Assembly (NCBI GenBank): GCA_030434875.1
Contig: JAUISW010000001.1
Coordinates: 1,127,501 to 1,191,500, forward strand
Length of the DNA: 64,000 nucleotides
From: Lachnospiraceae bacterium C1.1
GTDB taxonomy: Bacteria; Bacillota; Clostridia; Lachnospirales; Lachnospiraceae
Reading direction: 5' to 3'
Both the position numbers and the translations under genes were made by a program. Below the pieces are notes generated by a model, which saw only the letters and a program-made list of their open reading frames with translations, was not told the DNA's origin and searched no databases. This document shows positions 16,708 through 25,106 of this stretch, one piece after another (positions within the stretch are counted from its first letter, which is position 1; the number at the start of each line of letters is the position of its first letter).

Positions 16708-17073
16708 TTATACCACAGTATATCCTTCAGCAGCCAGCGCTTCCAAAGCCCGTTCAAAGTTCTCTTCCTTCACAAGAATATAATCTGTGTTATATGTCGA
16801 AACAGCAAAGATTCCTATCTTATGCTCCGCAAGTATTCCGGATAGTTTAGAAAGGATTCCTATCAAAGAAAAATCAAGGACTCCTTGGATCCGAAATCCC
16901 TGCCATCCATCATCGCGTTCTATCGTATTATATGGAACATTTTCAGTCTTGCATACAAGCGAGAGTTCTTCATCTGTCTTTCCAATGAAGTAGAAATCCA
17001 TAGTCAAATCTATATCTGAAATATCTGTCACCTTACAGACAGACAACTTATGCTCTATTTTCTTCAGTTCCAT
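16708..17073 (-). CDS. ACT-domain protein
   Basis: A 121-residue protein with two ACT-like halves. The first (residues 1-55) includes FYFIGKTDEELSLVCKTENV; the second has FSLIGILSKLSGILAEHKIGIFAVSTYNTDYILV, the classic amino-acid-binding ACT helix-strand. It resembles stand-alone CASTOR/ACT proteins that bind an amino acid and regulate other proteins. It is followed by the MBL fragment and preceded by the chimeric AKR-PhzF gene with 32 bp between. The ligand cannot be named. Confidence 0.8.
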   Translation of the reverse strand: MELKKIEHKLSVCKVTDISDIDLTMDFYFIGKTDEELSLVCKTENVPYNTIERDDGWQGFRIQGVLDFSLIGILSKLSGILAEHKIGIFAVSTYNTDYILVKEENFERALEALAAEGYTVV

Positions 17074-17105
17074 CTGTGATTATTGTCCTTTCTTATGCGC
17101 CGCTT

Positions 17106-18056
17106 TTAATCTCCCACTACTATCTCTGATACTGCCACGAGAGTTGCTTCTCCGCTTATTGCTATCCTCCCGTTCTCCAGCATCTCGCAGTACAAATGCC
17201 CTCCTCTCTTAGAAGCCTGATATGCATGTATACTGAGCTTGCCCAGCTCTTTTGACCAGTAATCCGCTATCTGGCAGTGTGCCGAACCGCATACCGGATC
17301 CTCTGCCACAAGGAGCTTCGGGAAGAAACTTCTGGAAACACAAGCCGAATCCTCTCCTTTTGTAGTTACATCCTGGCCACGCCCGGGAAGATCAGCGAGT
17401 TTACTCTGATCAGGTTTCATGTTGCGGATCTGCTCTTCGGAATCAAATATGCATAAAAGATCCGGTCCCAGAACAGCCTTGACGGGACGAACTCCAAAAG
17501 CACTCTCCATCTCATCGTTTAATAGCTGTCCTCCTGAAAAAGGCTTCATAACCGATATGCCTACACCCAGCTTTTCACATCTCTTATACACATCCGCTCT
17601 CTCATCCACGCCGCCATAAGCGTACTCACCATGGTTATAGTCATATGCAGGATTAACCGAGAACATCAGCATATCTATGATGTCTGTATCTAAAATCTCC
17701 TGTATTACTGAAGGTGTATGGGATGATGCTCCTATATGCTTCACCACACCCTGGCCTCTCATGTCCAGGAGGTACTGAAGGATGCCGTTCTTCTGATACT
17801 TCTCCCAATCCTTCGACTCATCCTGGCAATGGATAAAACCGTAATTGATATAATCGGTTCTCAAATCCTTCAACTGCTTATCTACTGATCTCTTCACAGT
17901 ATCCAGATCAAGTGTCCATCCATATGTGCCCTTTGAATAATCAGCACCAAAATGGATCTGATACATCACTTCATCCCTTACATCAGACAGAGCCTCACCA
18001 AAAATGGAAAATGCTGCTCCGTCTCCTGCGGCAAGGTCGTAATAATTGATCTTCAT
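17106..18056 (-). CDS. Chimera: aldo-keto reductase middle fused to PhzF C-terminal half
   Basis: One uninterrupted 316-residue frame joins two unrelated enzymes. Residues 1-203 are the core of a ferredoxin-type aldo-keto reductase (INYYDLAAG, LRTDYINYGFIHC, VDMLMFSVNPAYDY-like, ISVMKPFSGGQLL), lacking the first strands and the Cys-cluster C-terminus. Residues about 206-316 are the C-terminal lobe of a PhzF-type isomerase (FGVRPVKAVLGPDLLC, EDPVCGSAHCQIADYW, GGHLYCEMLENGRIAISG). PhzF's catalytic Glu lies in the missing N-terminal lobe. The ribosome site AGAGGTG precedes the ATG. Most likely a deletion product; protein may be made but neither activity is expected. Confidence 0.8.
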   Translation of the reverse strand: MKINYYDLAAGDGAAFSIFGEALSDVRDEVMYQIHFGADYSKGTYGWTLDLDTVKRSVDKQLKDLRTDYINYGFIHCQDESKDWEKYQKNGILQYLLDMRGQGVVKHIGASSHTPSVIQEILDTDIIDMLMFSVNPAYDYNHGEYAYGGVDERADVYKRCEKLGVGISVMKPFSGGQLLNDEMESAFGVRPVKAVLGPDLLCIFDSEEQIRNMKPDQSKLADLPGRGQDVTTKGEDSACVSRSFFPKLLVAEDPVCGSAHCQIADYWSKELGKLSIHAYQASKRGGHLYCEMLENGRIAISGEATLVAVSEIVVGD

Positions 18057-18077
18057 CCGGCACCTCTTATCTGCTCC

Positions 18078-19196
18078 CTACTCGAGAGTAATCTCCACAT
18101 CACCATTTCCCAGCATCTCGGCTAGTTCCTCTTGTGTCATGTCGATATGGCCAAGCCTCGTATATGCCCAGGTGTTTGATCCATAAAAGACTACAATCTG
18201 GTTCCCGGAATACAGGACGATATCTCCATATTCGGTCGTGATCTGCTCATCATTTCTCGGCAGGCTTTCACCAAGGGAGCCAACCTGTTCAAATCCACCA
18301 TACATAGACATCTTCACAGTCAGCGGGCACAGTTCCTTCAACGCTTCTACCGACTCATTATCTTCCCATTCAACCGGGCATTCTTCACCGTCAATCATCA
18401 GGATCATACCTTCACCTGCTTCTTCATTTATATCTTTTACAGACAGCAGCTCAATCTGTACATTAAGTTCATCATCCACTGTCACTCTGTATTTGTGGTC
18501 AAGATTATCAGCTATCGGTGACCTTTCCTCTACAACCACCGTCGTTTCACCCGGTTTTATTCCAGTAAAGGTGATAATCTTATCAAAACCGGAGCCTGTC
18601 ATTTCCCCGTGATCAGAGCTATGATATTTCACCTCAGTTTCATAAGAAACAATGCCTTCGTCAGAGACCAACACATTAAACTCTGGACCGCCGCCATCAA
18701 AGGACTCAAAGCTAAGTTTTGCTTTCTCACCACCGGCATTATCACTTGCCTCTTCCGCAACGATTTCTCCGGACCAGTCCTCTATTCCGCCAAACTCATA
18801 GACATTCACATATCCCATGTCAGCCAGCTTTTGAGATGCTTCCTTGCTTCTCCTGCCGGTACGGCAATAAACCAGTATGATCTGATTTTTGTCCGGCAAC
18901 TCTTCCGGTGGAGTATCGGTAATAATCTCATTCGGGATCAGGATTGCTCCCGGAATGTGACCTTGTGCGTATTCAGCAGTTCTCCGGACATCTACGATAA
19001 CATGCCCGTCATCCTCCTGCATCATGAGCTTGGCCTCGTCCTGTGATATCTGGGCATAGGTATGTTCTCTCACCATGCCGTCTCCATCCATTACCTGCCC
19101 GGTTTTTCCACATCCAAATAACGAAAACATCAGACATACTCCCAACAATATTGAAAATCTTAAGCTAATTCGTCTGCTTAAATGCTTCGTACTCAT
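18078..19196 (-). CDS. Lipoprotein: rhodanese + Ig-like + cyclophilin-like domains
   Basis: A 372-residue protein. The signal peptide ends at the lipobox LFGC (residue about 29). Residues 50-145 are a rhodanese domain with VIVDVRRTAEYAQGHIPGA and the active loop CRTGRRS, whose Cys would carry a persulfide. Residues 155-250 form a beta-rich middle domain (FDGGGPEFNVLVSDEG). Residues 262-372 are a cyclophilin-like domain (CPVEWEDNESVEAL, MYGGFEQVG, IVVFYGSNTWAYTRLGH) closely related to that of the lipoprotein at 13275. The three-domain order suggests an envelope sulfur or redox function. It ends 22 bp before the chimeric AKR-PhzF gene. Confidence 0.85.
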   Translation of the reverse strand: MSTKHLSRRISLRFSILLGVCLMFSLFGCGKTGQVMDGDGMVREHTYAQISQDEAKLMMQEDDGHVIVDVRRTAEYAQGHIPGAILIPNEIITDTPPEELPDKNQIILVYCRTGRRSKEASQKLADMGYVNVYEFGGIEDWSGEIVAEEASDNAGGEKAKLSFESFDGGGPEFNVLVSDEGIVSYETEVKYHSSDHGEMTGSGFDKIITFTGIKPGETTVVVEERSPIADNLDHKYRVTVDDELNVQIELLSVKDINEEAGEGMILMIDGEECPVEWEDNESVEALKELCPLTVKMSMYGGFEQVGSLGESLPRNDEQITTEYGDIVLYSGNQIVVFYGSNTWAYTRLGHIDMTQEELAEMLGNGDVEITLE

Positions 19197-19253
19197 ACTC
19201 TGCTTCCTTCATCTCCGATATTCTGTTATTTACTTTGATATATAGGAACCCTC

Positions 19254-19781
19254 TTAGCAGTCGAAGCCAAATTGATAGGCTTCACTCATTGCCAAAGTTT
19301 CTCGAACCTCGCCTTTTTGCCAGACTCCTTCTCCCCATATGATTCCTTTGATATTATTTCCTAAGTTTTCAAAAATCCGGGTTAATTCTTCACCAACAAG
19401 TCTAAGTCCTTCTTTGCCATCATGACCCGTAATAATCAAGTAAACATCGTGCCCACCTAAATCCTGCCATTTTGGAAGAAACCGGTCAATGGTTGTCTTT
19501 AACATCCCGTTCATTGTGAGAAAATATGTTGGAGTAGCTACAACGATAACATCCGCCGACTGCGTTTTTTTAAGAATTTCAGACATGTCATCCTGTAATA
19601 CACACCTACCTGTTTTGAAGCACGCATAACATGCCCTGCATAAACCAATATTTTTATCATAAAGATTTATCTGCTCAACAGAATTTCCTGTCTCTTCAGC
19701 TCCTTTTTTAAACTGCTGGCATAAAATGTCACTATTACCCATCTTCCTTGGGCTTGATGAAAGGATCACTATCTTTTTCAC
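19254..19781 (-). CDS. Flavodoxin-fold NAD(P)H reductase
   Basis: A 175-residue protein read from a GTG at 19781 with AGGAG 8 bp upstream; the GTG directly follows the stop of the upstream paralogue. KIVILSSSPRKMGNSDIL is the FMN loop. IGLCRACYACFKTGRCVLQDD holds the CxxCxxC-like cysteines, and VATPTYFLTMNGMLKTTIDR the flavin-facing strand. It is the second gene of a two-gene flavoprotein operon. It probably reduces small electrophiles or quinones. Confidence 0.87.
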   Translation of the reverse strand: MKKIVILSSSPRKMGNSDILCQQFKKGAEETGNSVEQINLYDKNIGLCRACYACFKTGRCVLQDDMSEILKKTQSADVIVVATPTYFLTMNGMLKTTIDRFLPKWQDLGGHDVYLIITGHDGKEGLRLVGEELTRIFENLGNNIKGIIWGEGVWQKGEVRETLAMSEAYQFGFDC

Positions 19782-20315
19782 TTATAAGCTCCTTCCCAGC
19801 TGATATGCCTCTTCGGGATATCTGCTTCTTTTTGTCATAGATGGAGTGCCGCAGCCATATCCCAAAACCATACCCTCATCCTCGAAGTTAATATAACGAA
19901 CAAGAGTTTTATAATGCGACACCAAGGCTTCAAAGGTCCAGTCATCCGCATTCCACGCCACCGTAAGAAGTGCTGATTTTAAATGCCTGCTGTTTAAGCT
20001 GCTGTTATACGCACAGAACCTATCCACTACAGCTTTTAACTGAGCACTCATGCCATAGTAATATAAAGGTGTTGCAAAGACTACCATATCTGAAGAAAGA
20101 AGCTTTCCCTTAACATCTTCAACATCATCCTTCTGTACACAGGGACCTTCATAACCGCAAGCTACACACCCGATGCAGGGATGTATATTGGCATGACACA
20201 CATCTATGACTTCACAGGCATGTCCAGACTCCTTAGCTCCTCTTTTAAACTCGTCTACAAGAGTACTTGTTGAGCCATTTCTATTGGGACTTCCCATAAG
20301 TATTGTTATCTTCAT
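19782..20315 (-). CDS. Flavodoxin-fold NAD(P)H reductase
   Basis: A 177-residue protein (ATG at 20315 preferred because GGTGG lies 7-8 bp upstream; another ATG is at 20324). KITILMGSPNRNGSTSTLVDEF is the FMN-binding start. IHPCIGCVACGYEGPCVQKDD contains the cysteine cluster, and FATPLYYYGMSAQLKAVVDR follows. The next gene starts immediately at its stop codon, so the two are translationally coupled. They are similar but not near-identical, consistent with an old duplication. Confidence 0.87.
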   Translation of the reverse strand: MKITILMGSPNRNGSTSTLVDEFKRGAKESGHACEVIDVCHANIHPCIGCVACGYEGPCVQKDDVEDVKGKLLSSDMVVFATPLYYYGMSAQLKAVVDRFCAYNSSLNSRHLKSALLTVAWNADDWTFEALVSHYKTLVRYINFEDEGMVLGYGCGTPSMTKRSRYPEEAYQLGRSL

Positions 20316-20456
20316 TTTGTTCACACCACCTTATTATCTGTTTTCATCTGAGATTTCCTGCATAAGAGGGCATCCTGCGTTCCAATAAATGCCCATGATA
20401 AAAGCATGATGATATTCTCAAGGAATACGAGGATTCCTGCCTTCTTATCTCTTTCT

Positions 20457-20628
20457 TTACTGTAAACCCTCAATCCAGGATCTGATTTCATCCTCTGATG
20501 CTCCGGCACCAAATCGCATACCATCAAGCCATGTACCGGTTCCTGCATTATCTGCAAGATTCTGACCGCTTCTTCCTATTCCACTGCTGCTTGAGGTGCA
20601 GAAAGGGATCATGGTAATGCCATCAGCC
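20457..20628 (-). pseudogene. C-terminal fragment of a flavodoxin
   Basis: Minus-strand codons read ITMIPFCTSSSSGIGRSGQN and TWLDGMRFGAGASEDEI to a stop at 20457. This is the end of an SCP-type bacterial flavodoxin. The N-terminal FMN loop is absent; upstream lies the end of the CMD-cupin gene. A second such fragment lies at 21770-21940. The 130 bases between this relic and the next gene (20325-20456) show no clear gene. Confidence 0.7.
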
Positions 20629-20630
20629 TC

Positions 20631-21386
20631 CTATTTCAATTTGCCATAGTCTTCATCCGATACAGCCTCCAGCCATTCATTACTTGTCTCTTCACCGGCA
20701 ACTTCTATTGCAAGATGTGAGAACCATGAATCCGGCGCTGCTCCGTGCCAGTGCTTTACTTCAGCAGGAATGTTTATTACTTTACCTGGAGTCATCTCCA
20801 CGGCTTCCTTGCCCCATTCCTGATAATATCCTCTTCCACCGATGCAGATCAGCATCTGTCCGCCGCCGTTTTTCGCATGGTGGATATGCCAGTTATTTCG
20901 GCATCCCGGCTCAAAGGTTACATTGAAAATAGAAACCTGCTCTTTTGATACAGGAGCCAGATAACTCTGTCCTACAAAGAACTCTCCATAAGGATTCTCT
21001 TCTCCAATGGGGAAGAAAATGGAATTCTGATACTTATCCTTCTCTGTAACAGCCTCTGCCGTTTCATTCCACACTTCTTTTGCAAGTCTGAATACTGCCC
21101 AACCCTTAGGCCATCCTACATACATAGTGGCATGAGTAATGATCGCTGCAATCTCTTCCTTGGTAACTCCATGAGCCTTAGCATTCTGAAGATGATAGGT
21201 CAGCGAAGAATCTGTGATACCGGAAGCCATAAGCGAAACCACTGTAATAATGCATTTGGTCTTCACATCAATGGCTTCTTCATTCCATACCTCACCAAAA
21301 AGTACGTCATCATTCAAGTGCGCAAACATAGGTGCAAACTCACCAAGCTGTTCTCTTCCTGCTGTCTGTACTACCTTCTCACTCAT
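20631..21386 (-). CDS. Carboxymuconolactone decarboxylase-like + cupin fusion
   Basis: A 251-residue protein; the ATG at 21386 is taken because AAGGAGG lies 8 bp upstream. Residues 1-105 are an AhpD/CMD-fold domain (EVWNEEAIDVKTKCIITVVS, SLTYHLQNAKAHGVTKEEI), but the usual redox CxxC is reduced to a single Cys. Residues 140-251 are a cupin with NNWHIHHAKNGGGQML and the later VKHWHGA, giving the metal-binding His set. This architecture is common in gut anaerobes next to flavodoxins and aldo-keto reductases, as here. The reaction is not known. Confidence 0.87.
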   Translation of the reverse strand: MSEKVVQTAGREQLGEFAPMFAHLNDDVLFGEVWNEEAIDVKTKCIITVVSLMASGITDSSLTYHLQNAKAHGVTKEEIAAIITHATMYVGWPKGWAVFRLAKEVWNETAEAVTEKDKYQNSIFFPIGEENPYGEFFVGQSYLAPVSKEQVSIFNVTFEPGCRNNWHIHHAKNGGGQMLICIGGRGYYQEWGKEAVEMTPGKVINIPAEVKHWHGAAPDSWFSHLAIEVAGEETSNEWLEAVSDEDYGKLK

Positions 21387-21399
21387 TTCATATGCCTCC

Positions 21400-21732
21400 T
21401 TATTGTCTGATAAATTCACTGTCCTTTTGTGGTATTCCATTTATATCTGATACATAACGTTCTGCTGTCATATGAAGATCATATTTCTCTCGTAATTCGG
21501 CAATCTCTTTCATCATCGGAGATGCATGATGCCTGTCTATTGCCTCCTGATCTTCCCAACTGTCGATCAGAAGCACCGTTTCAGGATCTACGAGTGGGAT
21601 AAAATACTCATATTTTAAATTTCCCTCTTCTGCCCGAATACGTTTGGCAATCCCTGTTCTTTCCATCTCCTCTGCAAATCTGCGTGCATTTCCGTTAGCT
21701 CCTGTATAATACAAATTCACTGTAATACTCAT
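21400..21732 (-). CDS. Antibiotic biosynthesis monooxygenase-like (ABM) protein
   Basis: A 110-residue protein from the ATG at 21732. The dimeric alpha/beta-barrel ABM/YgiN pattern is visible: ITVNLYYTGANGNARRFAEE, EYFIPLVDPETVLLIDSWED and IDRHHASPMMKEIAELREKY. Members oxidise quinols or aromatic compounds without cofactors. It precedes the CMD-cupin gene by 13 bp and is probably co-transcribed with it. Confidence 0.82.
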   Translation of the reverse strand: MSITVNLYYTGANGNARRFAEEMERTGIAKRIRAEEGNLKYEYFIPLVDPETVLLIDSWEDQEAIDRHHASPMMKEIAELREKYDLHMTAERYVSDINGIPQKDSEFIRQ

Positions 21733-21769
21733 CTCATAAACCTCACATATATTAAAGTACTCCGTCAAG

Positions 21770-21940
21770 CTACCTTTTTATTGCTGTTTCATCAGGTCGG
21801 TTAATCTGTGTGCCCTTTTCCCACTTAACATCACCCTTCACATTCTTATGAAGATCTTCATCACTTCTTCCTACACCGCTTCCTCCTGATGTGCAAAAAG
21901 GAATAATTGTCTTTCCACTGAAATCTGCGTCCTTCGGACT
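21770..21940 (-). pseudogene. C-terminal fragment of a second flavodoxin
   Basis: The minus-strand frame gives FSGKTIIPFCTSGGSGVGRS and a diverged tail ending in a stop at 21770. It is the same domain piece as at 20457-20628, from a different gene copy. It lies just downstream of the aldo-keto reductase gene. Only about 55 codons remain. Confidence 0.65.
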
Positions 21941-21952
21941 TGATTCGTCAAC

Positions 21953-22888
21953 TCACTTCATTTCCTTTTCCCAAAAACGAATTACATTAAGTTCCAGACT
22001 ATCCGCTACTTTTTCAAGTGAGGATACTTCCTCATCTGTAAGTGTGATATTTGCAGCCTTTACTGCATCAAGTACCTGATTTTCCTTGGTCACACCAATG
22101 ATAGGAAGCGTTCCTTTTGCAATTGCCCACGCTACAGGAATCTGTGCCATGCCTACGTCATACTTATCAGCCAGTTTCTTAAGCTCTGCGTTAAGGATTT
22201 CTAGCTTATCAAGCACAGGATTATAGGTCTCTGCCCTTGCTGATCCTTCCGGCATTGGATGCTTTGTATCATACTTGCCAGACAGTGCTCCCTGCTCAAG
22301 AACCATATATGCAAAGAAATGGATATCATTTTCCTTACAATAATCCAGGATTCCTGAATCCTCAGAAGAGCGGTTTATAAGGCTGTAATGATTCTGTACT
22401 GCTGAAAGCTTAAGTCCATGTGCCTTTAAAATCTCGTTTGCCTGCTTGATTTCTGCCAGGTTATGATTTGATACTCCAAGAAGAGGAACATTGTCTTTGC
22501 CTTCAAAGTATTTGGCAAGCTCTTCCGTCCACTTAGGAGCCCCTGATACATTGTGGATCCAGTAAACATCAAATCTATCGAGATCCATAAGGCCAAGCTG
22601 CATCTCGATCATATCCTTCATCGCAGTAGCAGAAGATGCATCAGCACACTGAGGTGTGAATTTATCAGAAATCAGGTAAGACTCCCTTGGCAGACCTTTG
22701 AGAAATCCTGCCAGCACCTTCTCAGATGTTCCCATGCCATATGCATATGCCGTATCCCAAAGATTAAGTCCGTTTTCCATAGCCGTATCAAAAATAGGCT
22801 TCAGGCTCTCTGCTGTCAGATTATTTCCAAAAGTTCCATCGTTGCCCCATGCCCATGCACCAAGGGCAATCTTAGGTAAATTTGCCAT
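21953..22888 (-). CDS. Aldo-keto reductase
   Basis: A 311-residue (beta/alpha)8 barrel enzyme. The catalytic tetrad is visible: Asp45 and Tyr50 in LWDTAYAYG, Lys76 in LISDKF, His112 in VYWIHNV. The C-terminal IIGVTKENQVLDAVKAA supplies the NADPH 2'-phosphate-binding motif. Length is full. It is transcribed away from nothing else on this strand except the flavodoxin relic; the TetR gene starts 50 bp upstream of it and probably regulates it. Confidence 0.9.
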   Translation of the reverse strand: MANLPKIALGAWAWGNDGTFGNNLTAESLKPIFDTAMENGLNLWDTAYAYGMGTSEKVLAGFLKGLPRESYLISDKFTPQCADASSATAMKDMIEMQLGLMDLDRFDVYWIHNVSGAPKWTEELAKYFEGKDNVPLLGVSNHNLAEIKQANEILKAHGLKLSAVQNHYSLINRSSEDSGILDYCKENDIHFFAYMVLEQGALSGKYDTKHPMPEGSARAETYNPVLDKLEILNAELKKLADKYDVGMAQIPVAWAIAKGTLPIIGVTKENQVLDAVKAANITLTDEEVSSLEKVADSLELNVIRFWEKEMK

Positions 22889-22939
22889 TTTACGTTGTCC
22901 TCCTTTAATTTGTTTTTTTGTGTTAGTCTGCCGTAATTT

Positions 22940-23557
22940 TTATAGAAGCTTTAACAGACAGTTATTTGTTATTTCAAAAATGGACTGGTACACATAGTCC
23001 ACATTTGCCTCTTTCATGGCTTCCCTCTGCTTATCCGTTACTGAGGTGTAAGGATATATTCCAAACATAAATGGGAAAAATATGTATATAAAGTTTTGAA
23101 TCTCCTGAACAGATTTCTCAGGGCAGAACTTTGTGATTATCCTGCATACATTCTTCATTGACTCGCCATAGGCCACCTTAAATGATGTCAGCAGTTCTGG
23201 TCTGCTATTTTCCTCCATATCGTAGTTATTCATAGAGAGGAGCTTAAGCAGTTGCTGCCTGTTTGCTATGGATGATGCAAGCTTCTCTGCCAATTGCTTC
23301 CTGGTAAGTTTTTCATTCTCCTGAAGAATAGACTTAAGTTCTTCATTCCATCGGATGTATTCCCTTTCAAAAAGAGCTAAGAATATCTCCTCTTTTGTCT
23401 GATAGTAGTTATATATCGTAGGTCTAGAGAAGGATGTCTCATTCCCAATCTCTTTAAGTGTAATATCTTTAAAGCTCATTGTCTGATACAGTTTCTCACA
23501 GGCACTTATGATTTCTTCTTTTCTTGCTGCGGTTCTTTCAGGTGATCCTTTTGGCAT
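22940..23557 (-). CDS. TetR/AcrR-family repressor
   Basis: A 205-residue protein. The N-terminal helix-turn-helix is SFKDITLKEIGNETSFSRPTIYNYYQTKEEIF in outline (residues 28-60), followed by an all-helical ligand domain. Two palindromic operator sites lie just upstream. The aldo-keto reductase gene follows by 50 bp, so the pair likely responds to a reactive carbonyl or aromatic compound. The inducer is unknown. Confidence 0.9.
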   Translation of the reverse strand: MPKGSPERTAARKEEIISACEKLYQTMSFKDITLKEIGNETSFSRPTIYNYYQTKEEIFLALFEREYIRWNEELKSILQENEKLTRKQLAEKLASSIANRQQLLKLLSMNNYDMEENSRPELLTSFKVAYGESMKNVCRIITKFCPEKSVQEIQNFIYIFFPFMFGIYPYTSVTDKQREAMKEANVDYVYQSIFEITNNCLLKLL

Positions 23558-23581
23558 GCTTGCCCTCCAAATATTTCATTC

Positions 23582-23629
23582 TGACTTCGTGTCAATTTGA
23601 ATTATAATCGCTTGTTGACACCGTGTCAA
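23582..23629. promoter_or_regulatory. Two TetR operator palindromes
   Basis: TTGACACCGTGTCAA (23615-23629) is a perfect palindrome around one base. TGACTTCGTGTCA (23582-23594) is a weaker copy 33 bp away. Both lie between the TetR start and its likely upstream promoter. Confidence 0.65.
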
Positions 23630-23649
23630 TATAATTTTTTCTGATATTT

Positions 23650-23683
23650 AAAAAAGACGCATAAACCAGATTGTTTATACGCC
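23650..23683 (-). terminator. Rho-independent terminator (related to that at 61360)
   Basis: On the minus strand GCGTATAAAC and GTTTATGCGT form a 10-bp stem followed by six T. The same stem sequence ends the hydrolase gene at 61435-62613. Here no intact minus-strand gene precedes it, so it seems left over from a deleted gene. Confidence 0.6.
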
Positions 23684-23689
23684 CTGTGT

Positions 23690-23818
23690 TATATCGTTCC
23701 ACCGCAACCAATCTCTACCACCGGCACCTTCCTGGTATCACTTAACGCAAAGTATAAGCCGATTGAAGTAGGCGAGTACAGCACCTTTAAGATATTTGGA
23801 AGACTCGCCACAGATTAA
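23690..23818 (+). other. Unrecognised coding-like remnant
   Basis: A plus-strand frame reads TTGTFLVSLNAKYKPIEVGE then a short run ending in RLATD and a stop at 23818. It has no start codon in context. The composition looks like the C-terminus of a real protein, but I cannot identify it. It may be the remains of the gene once terminated nearby. Confidence 0.3.
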
Positions 23819-23889
23819 GTCCCAATTATAGGACACTCCTTTATTTACAATGGTACTTGTGAAATAGTTTGTATTTGTAATTATTCAGA

Positions 23890-24009
23890 GCCAAGTGAAA
23901 ACATTAAAAATACAGCTGTCAAGCTTGCTTGAGCAGATATATTTTTAAATGTTTTCATTTGGCGGATATCCGACAACGAGGAAACATTTATGTTTCCGAG
24001 TCTTGGCTT
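23890..24009. repeat. Nested palindrome cluster upstream of an XRE gene
   Basis: Outer arms AGCCAAG (23890-23896) and CTTGGCT (24003-24009) enclose three structures: a hairpin with 16-bp arms GCCAAGTGAAAACATT and AATGTTTTCATTTGGC (23891-23906 and 23949-23964, one mismatch), the palindrome CGGATATCCG (23964-23973), and GGAAACAT/ATGTTTCC (23981-23998). The inner loop itself contains CTGTCAAG/CTTGAGCAG. No coding frame is present. It could be a structured RNA leader, a protein-binding cruciform or a MITE-like relic. Confidence 0.55.
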
Positions 24010-24046
24010 TGAATAGTTGACTGTACTTCAGAGAGGGGTGAACATC

Positions 24047-24295
24047 TTGAAAGATTTAATCTATTCAAACAGAGTTTATGAACTTCGTAAAAGCTACGGA
24101 ATCAGTCAGGATCAAATGGCTGCCGACCTTGATATAAGCAGGCGCACTATCAGCAAGATTGAACACGGTGAACAGAATCCTTCACTTGATATGGTTTACA
24201 GGATTGCTGCCTATTTTAATCTTCTGATTCCTGATGTATTCCCACTGGCAAAAGAAATCCATCTTGCTTCCTATGAGGAATGTGTAAAGAAATGA
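24047..24295 (+). CDS. XRE-family regulator
   Basis: An 82-residue protein read from the TTG at 24047, which has GAGAGGGG 8 bp upstream; an ATG-like extension to 24017 lacks a ribosome site. VYELRKSYGISQDQMAADLD and SRRTISKIEHGEQNPSLDMV form a canonical Cro/C1 helix-turn-helix, with a short helical tail. It is alone on its strand, directly after the palindrome cluster, which may be its target. Confidence 0.85.
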   Translation: MKDLIYSNRVYELRKSYGISQDQMAADLDISRRTISKIEHGEQNPSLDMVYRIAAYFNLLIPDVFPLAKEIHLASYEECVKK

Positions 24296-24349
24296 TATGA
24301 ACAAAGATAAGCGAACCTATATCGCTATCAAATCCATCCAGTATCTTCA

Positions 24350-24475
24350 TTATCTCCTTGTTTCTTTCAAGCATATTATAAATCCTGCAATCTTGTCCTT
24401 CTGGCGGTTCTTCAGATCTTTATAGGTCTTGTTCATCTGGAGAAGCTTGCCATTTACCATTTTATGCTTACTCAT
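24350..24475 (-). CDS. Small basic hypothetical protein
   Basis: Forty-one residues, very Lys/Arg-rich (KMVNGKLLQMNKTYKDLKNR). The ATG at 24475 overlaps the end of the acetyltransferase gene by 8 bp, suggesting translational coupling. I do not recognise it. It could be a natural small protein or a truncated start of another gene. Confidence 0.35.
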   Translation of the reverse strand: MSKHKMVNGKLLQMNKTYKDLKNRQKDKIAGFIICLKETRR

Positions 24476-25031
24476 TCACAGCCTCTTTAAACTTCTCAGC
24501 ATCCAATGTCTTGATCACTCTTGCCGGACTGCCTACTACAACTTCATAGTCTCCTACATCATGGGTAACAACAGATGCAGCTCCAACAATTGCGAACTTA
24601 CCAATTGTTACTCCCGATAGTATGGTTGCCCCTGCGCCGATCCAAGCTCCATCCTTGATAACGATAGGCTTGCAGGTCAGAATCTGTCTGTCATAAGGAT
24701 CATGATTGTTGGATAAAAGCTGCACATTTCCAGCAATCTGCACATTATCTCCGATAGTAATGCCTCCTCTTGACATAGCCAGAAGATTACTGTTGATAAA
24801 ACAATGCTTACCTATAACAAGCTTCTCCATGGCAGCTCCACCAAGAGGTGCTGCAACATATGAGCCTTCTCCAATCCTGTCTTCAAATAACTCTTTAAGC
24901 ACACCCATATATTCCTCTGTACGTGGCATGGTATGATTCAGCTTAAACATCAGCTGTGCCTGCCTGTCATATATTACCTGTTCCTCAGGTGTGCGTTCTC
25001 TCATATCTACTCTTAATTCTTCCATCATCAT
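24468..25031 (-). CDS. Maltose/galactoside-type O-acetyltransferase
   Basis: A 187-residue left-handed beta-helix acyltransferase. The helical N-terminus (TPEEQVIYDRQAQLMFKLN) and hexapeptide repeats ITIGDNVQIAGNVQLLSNNH, WIGAGATILSGVTIGKFAIV and VVTHDVGDYEVVVGSPARVI match LacA/Maa proteins. The active-site His is in SNNHDPYDR. It acetylates a sugar hydroxyl using acetyl-CoA. It lies between the XRE gene and the MBL hydrolase. Confidence 0.88.
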   Translation of the reverse strand: MMMEELRVDMRERTPEEQVIYDRQAQLMFKLNHTMPRTEEYMGVLKELFEDRIGEGSYVAAPLGGAAMEKLVIGKHCFINSNLLAMSRGGITIGDNVQIAGNVQLLSNNHDPYDRQILTCKPIVIKDGAWIGAGATILSGVTIGKFAIVGAASVVTHDVGDYEVVVGSPARVIKTLDAEKFKEAVNE

Positions 25032-25106
25032 TAACCCCGTTCTCTATAGTTTTTTCTCAAAAGCAATGTCTCCGTGCTAAATATATTATGTCAATTAAGA
25101 ATCCGT

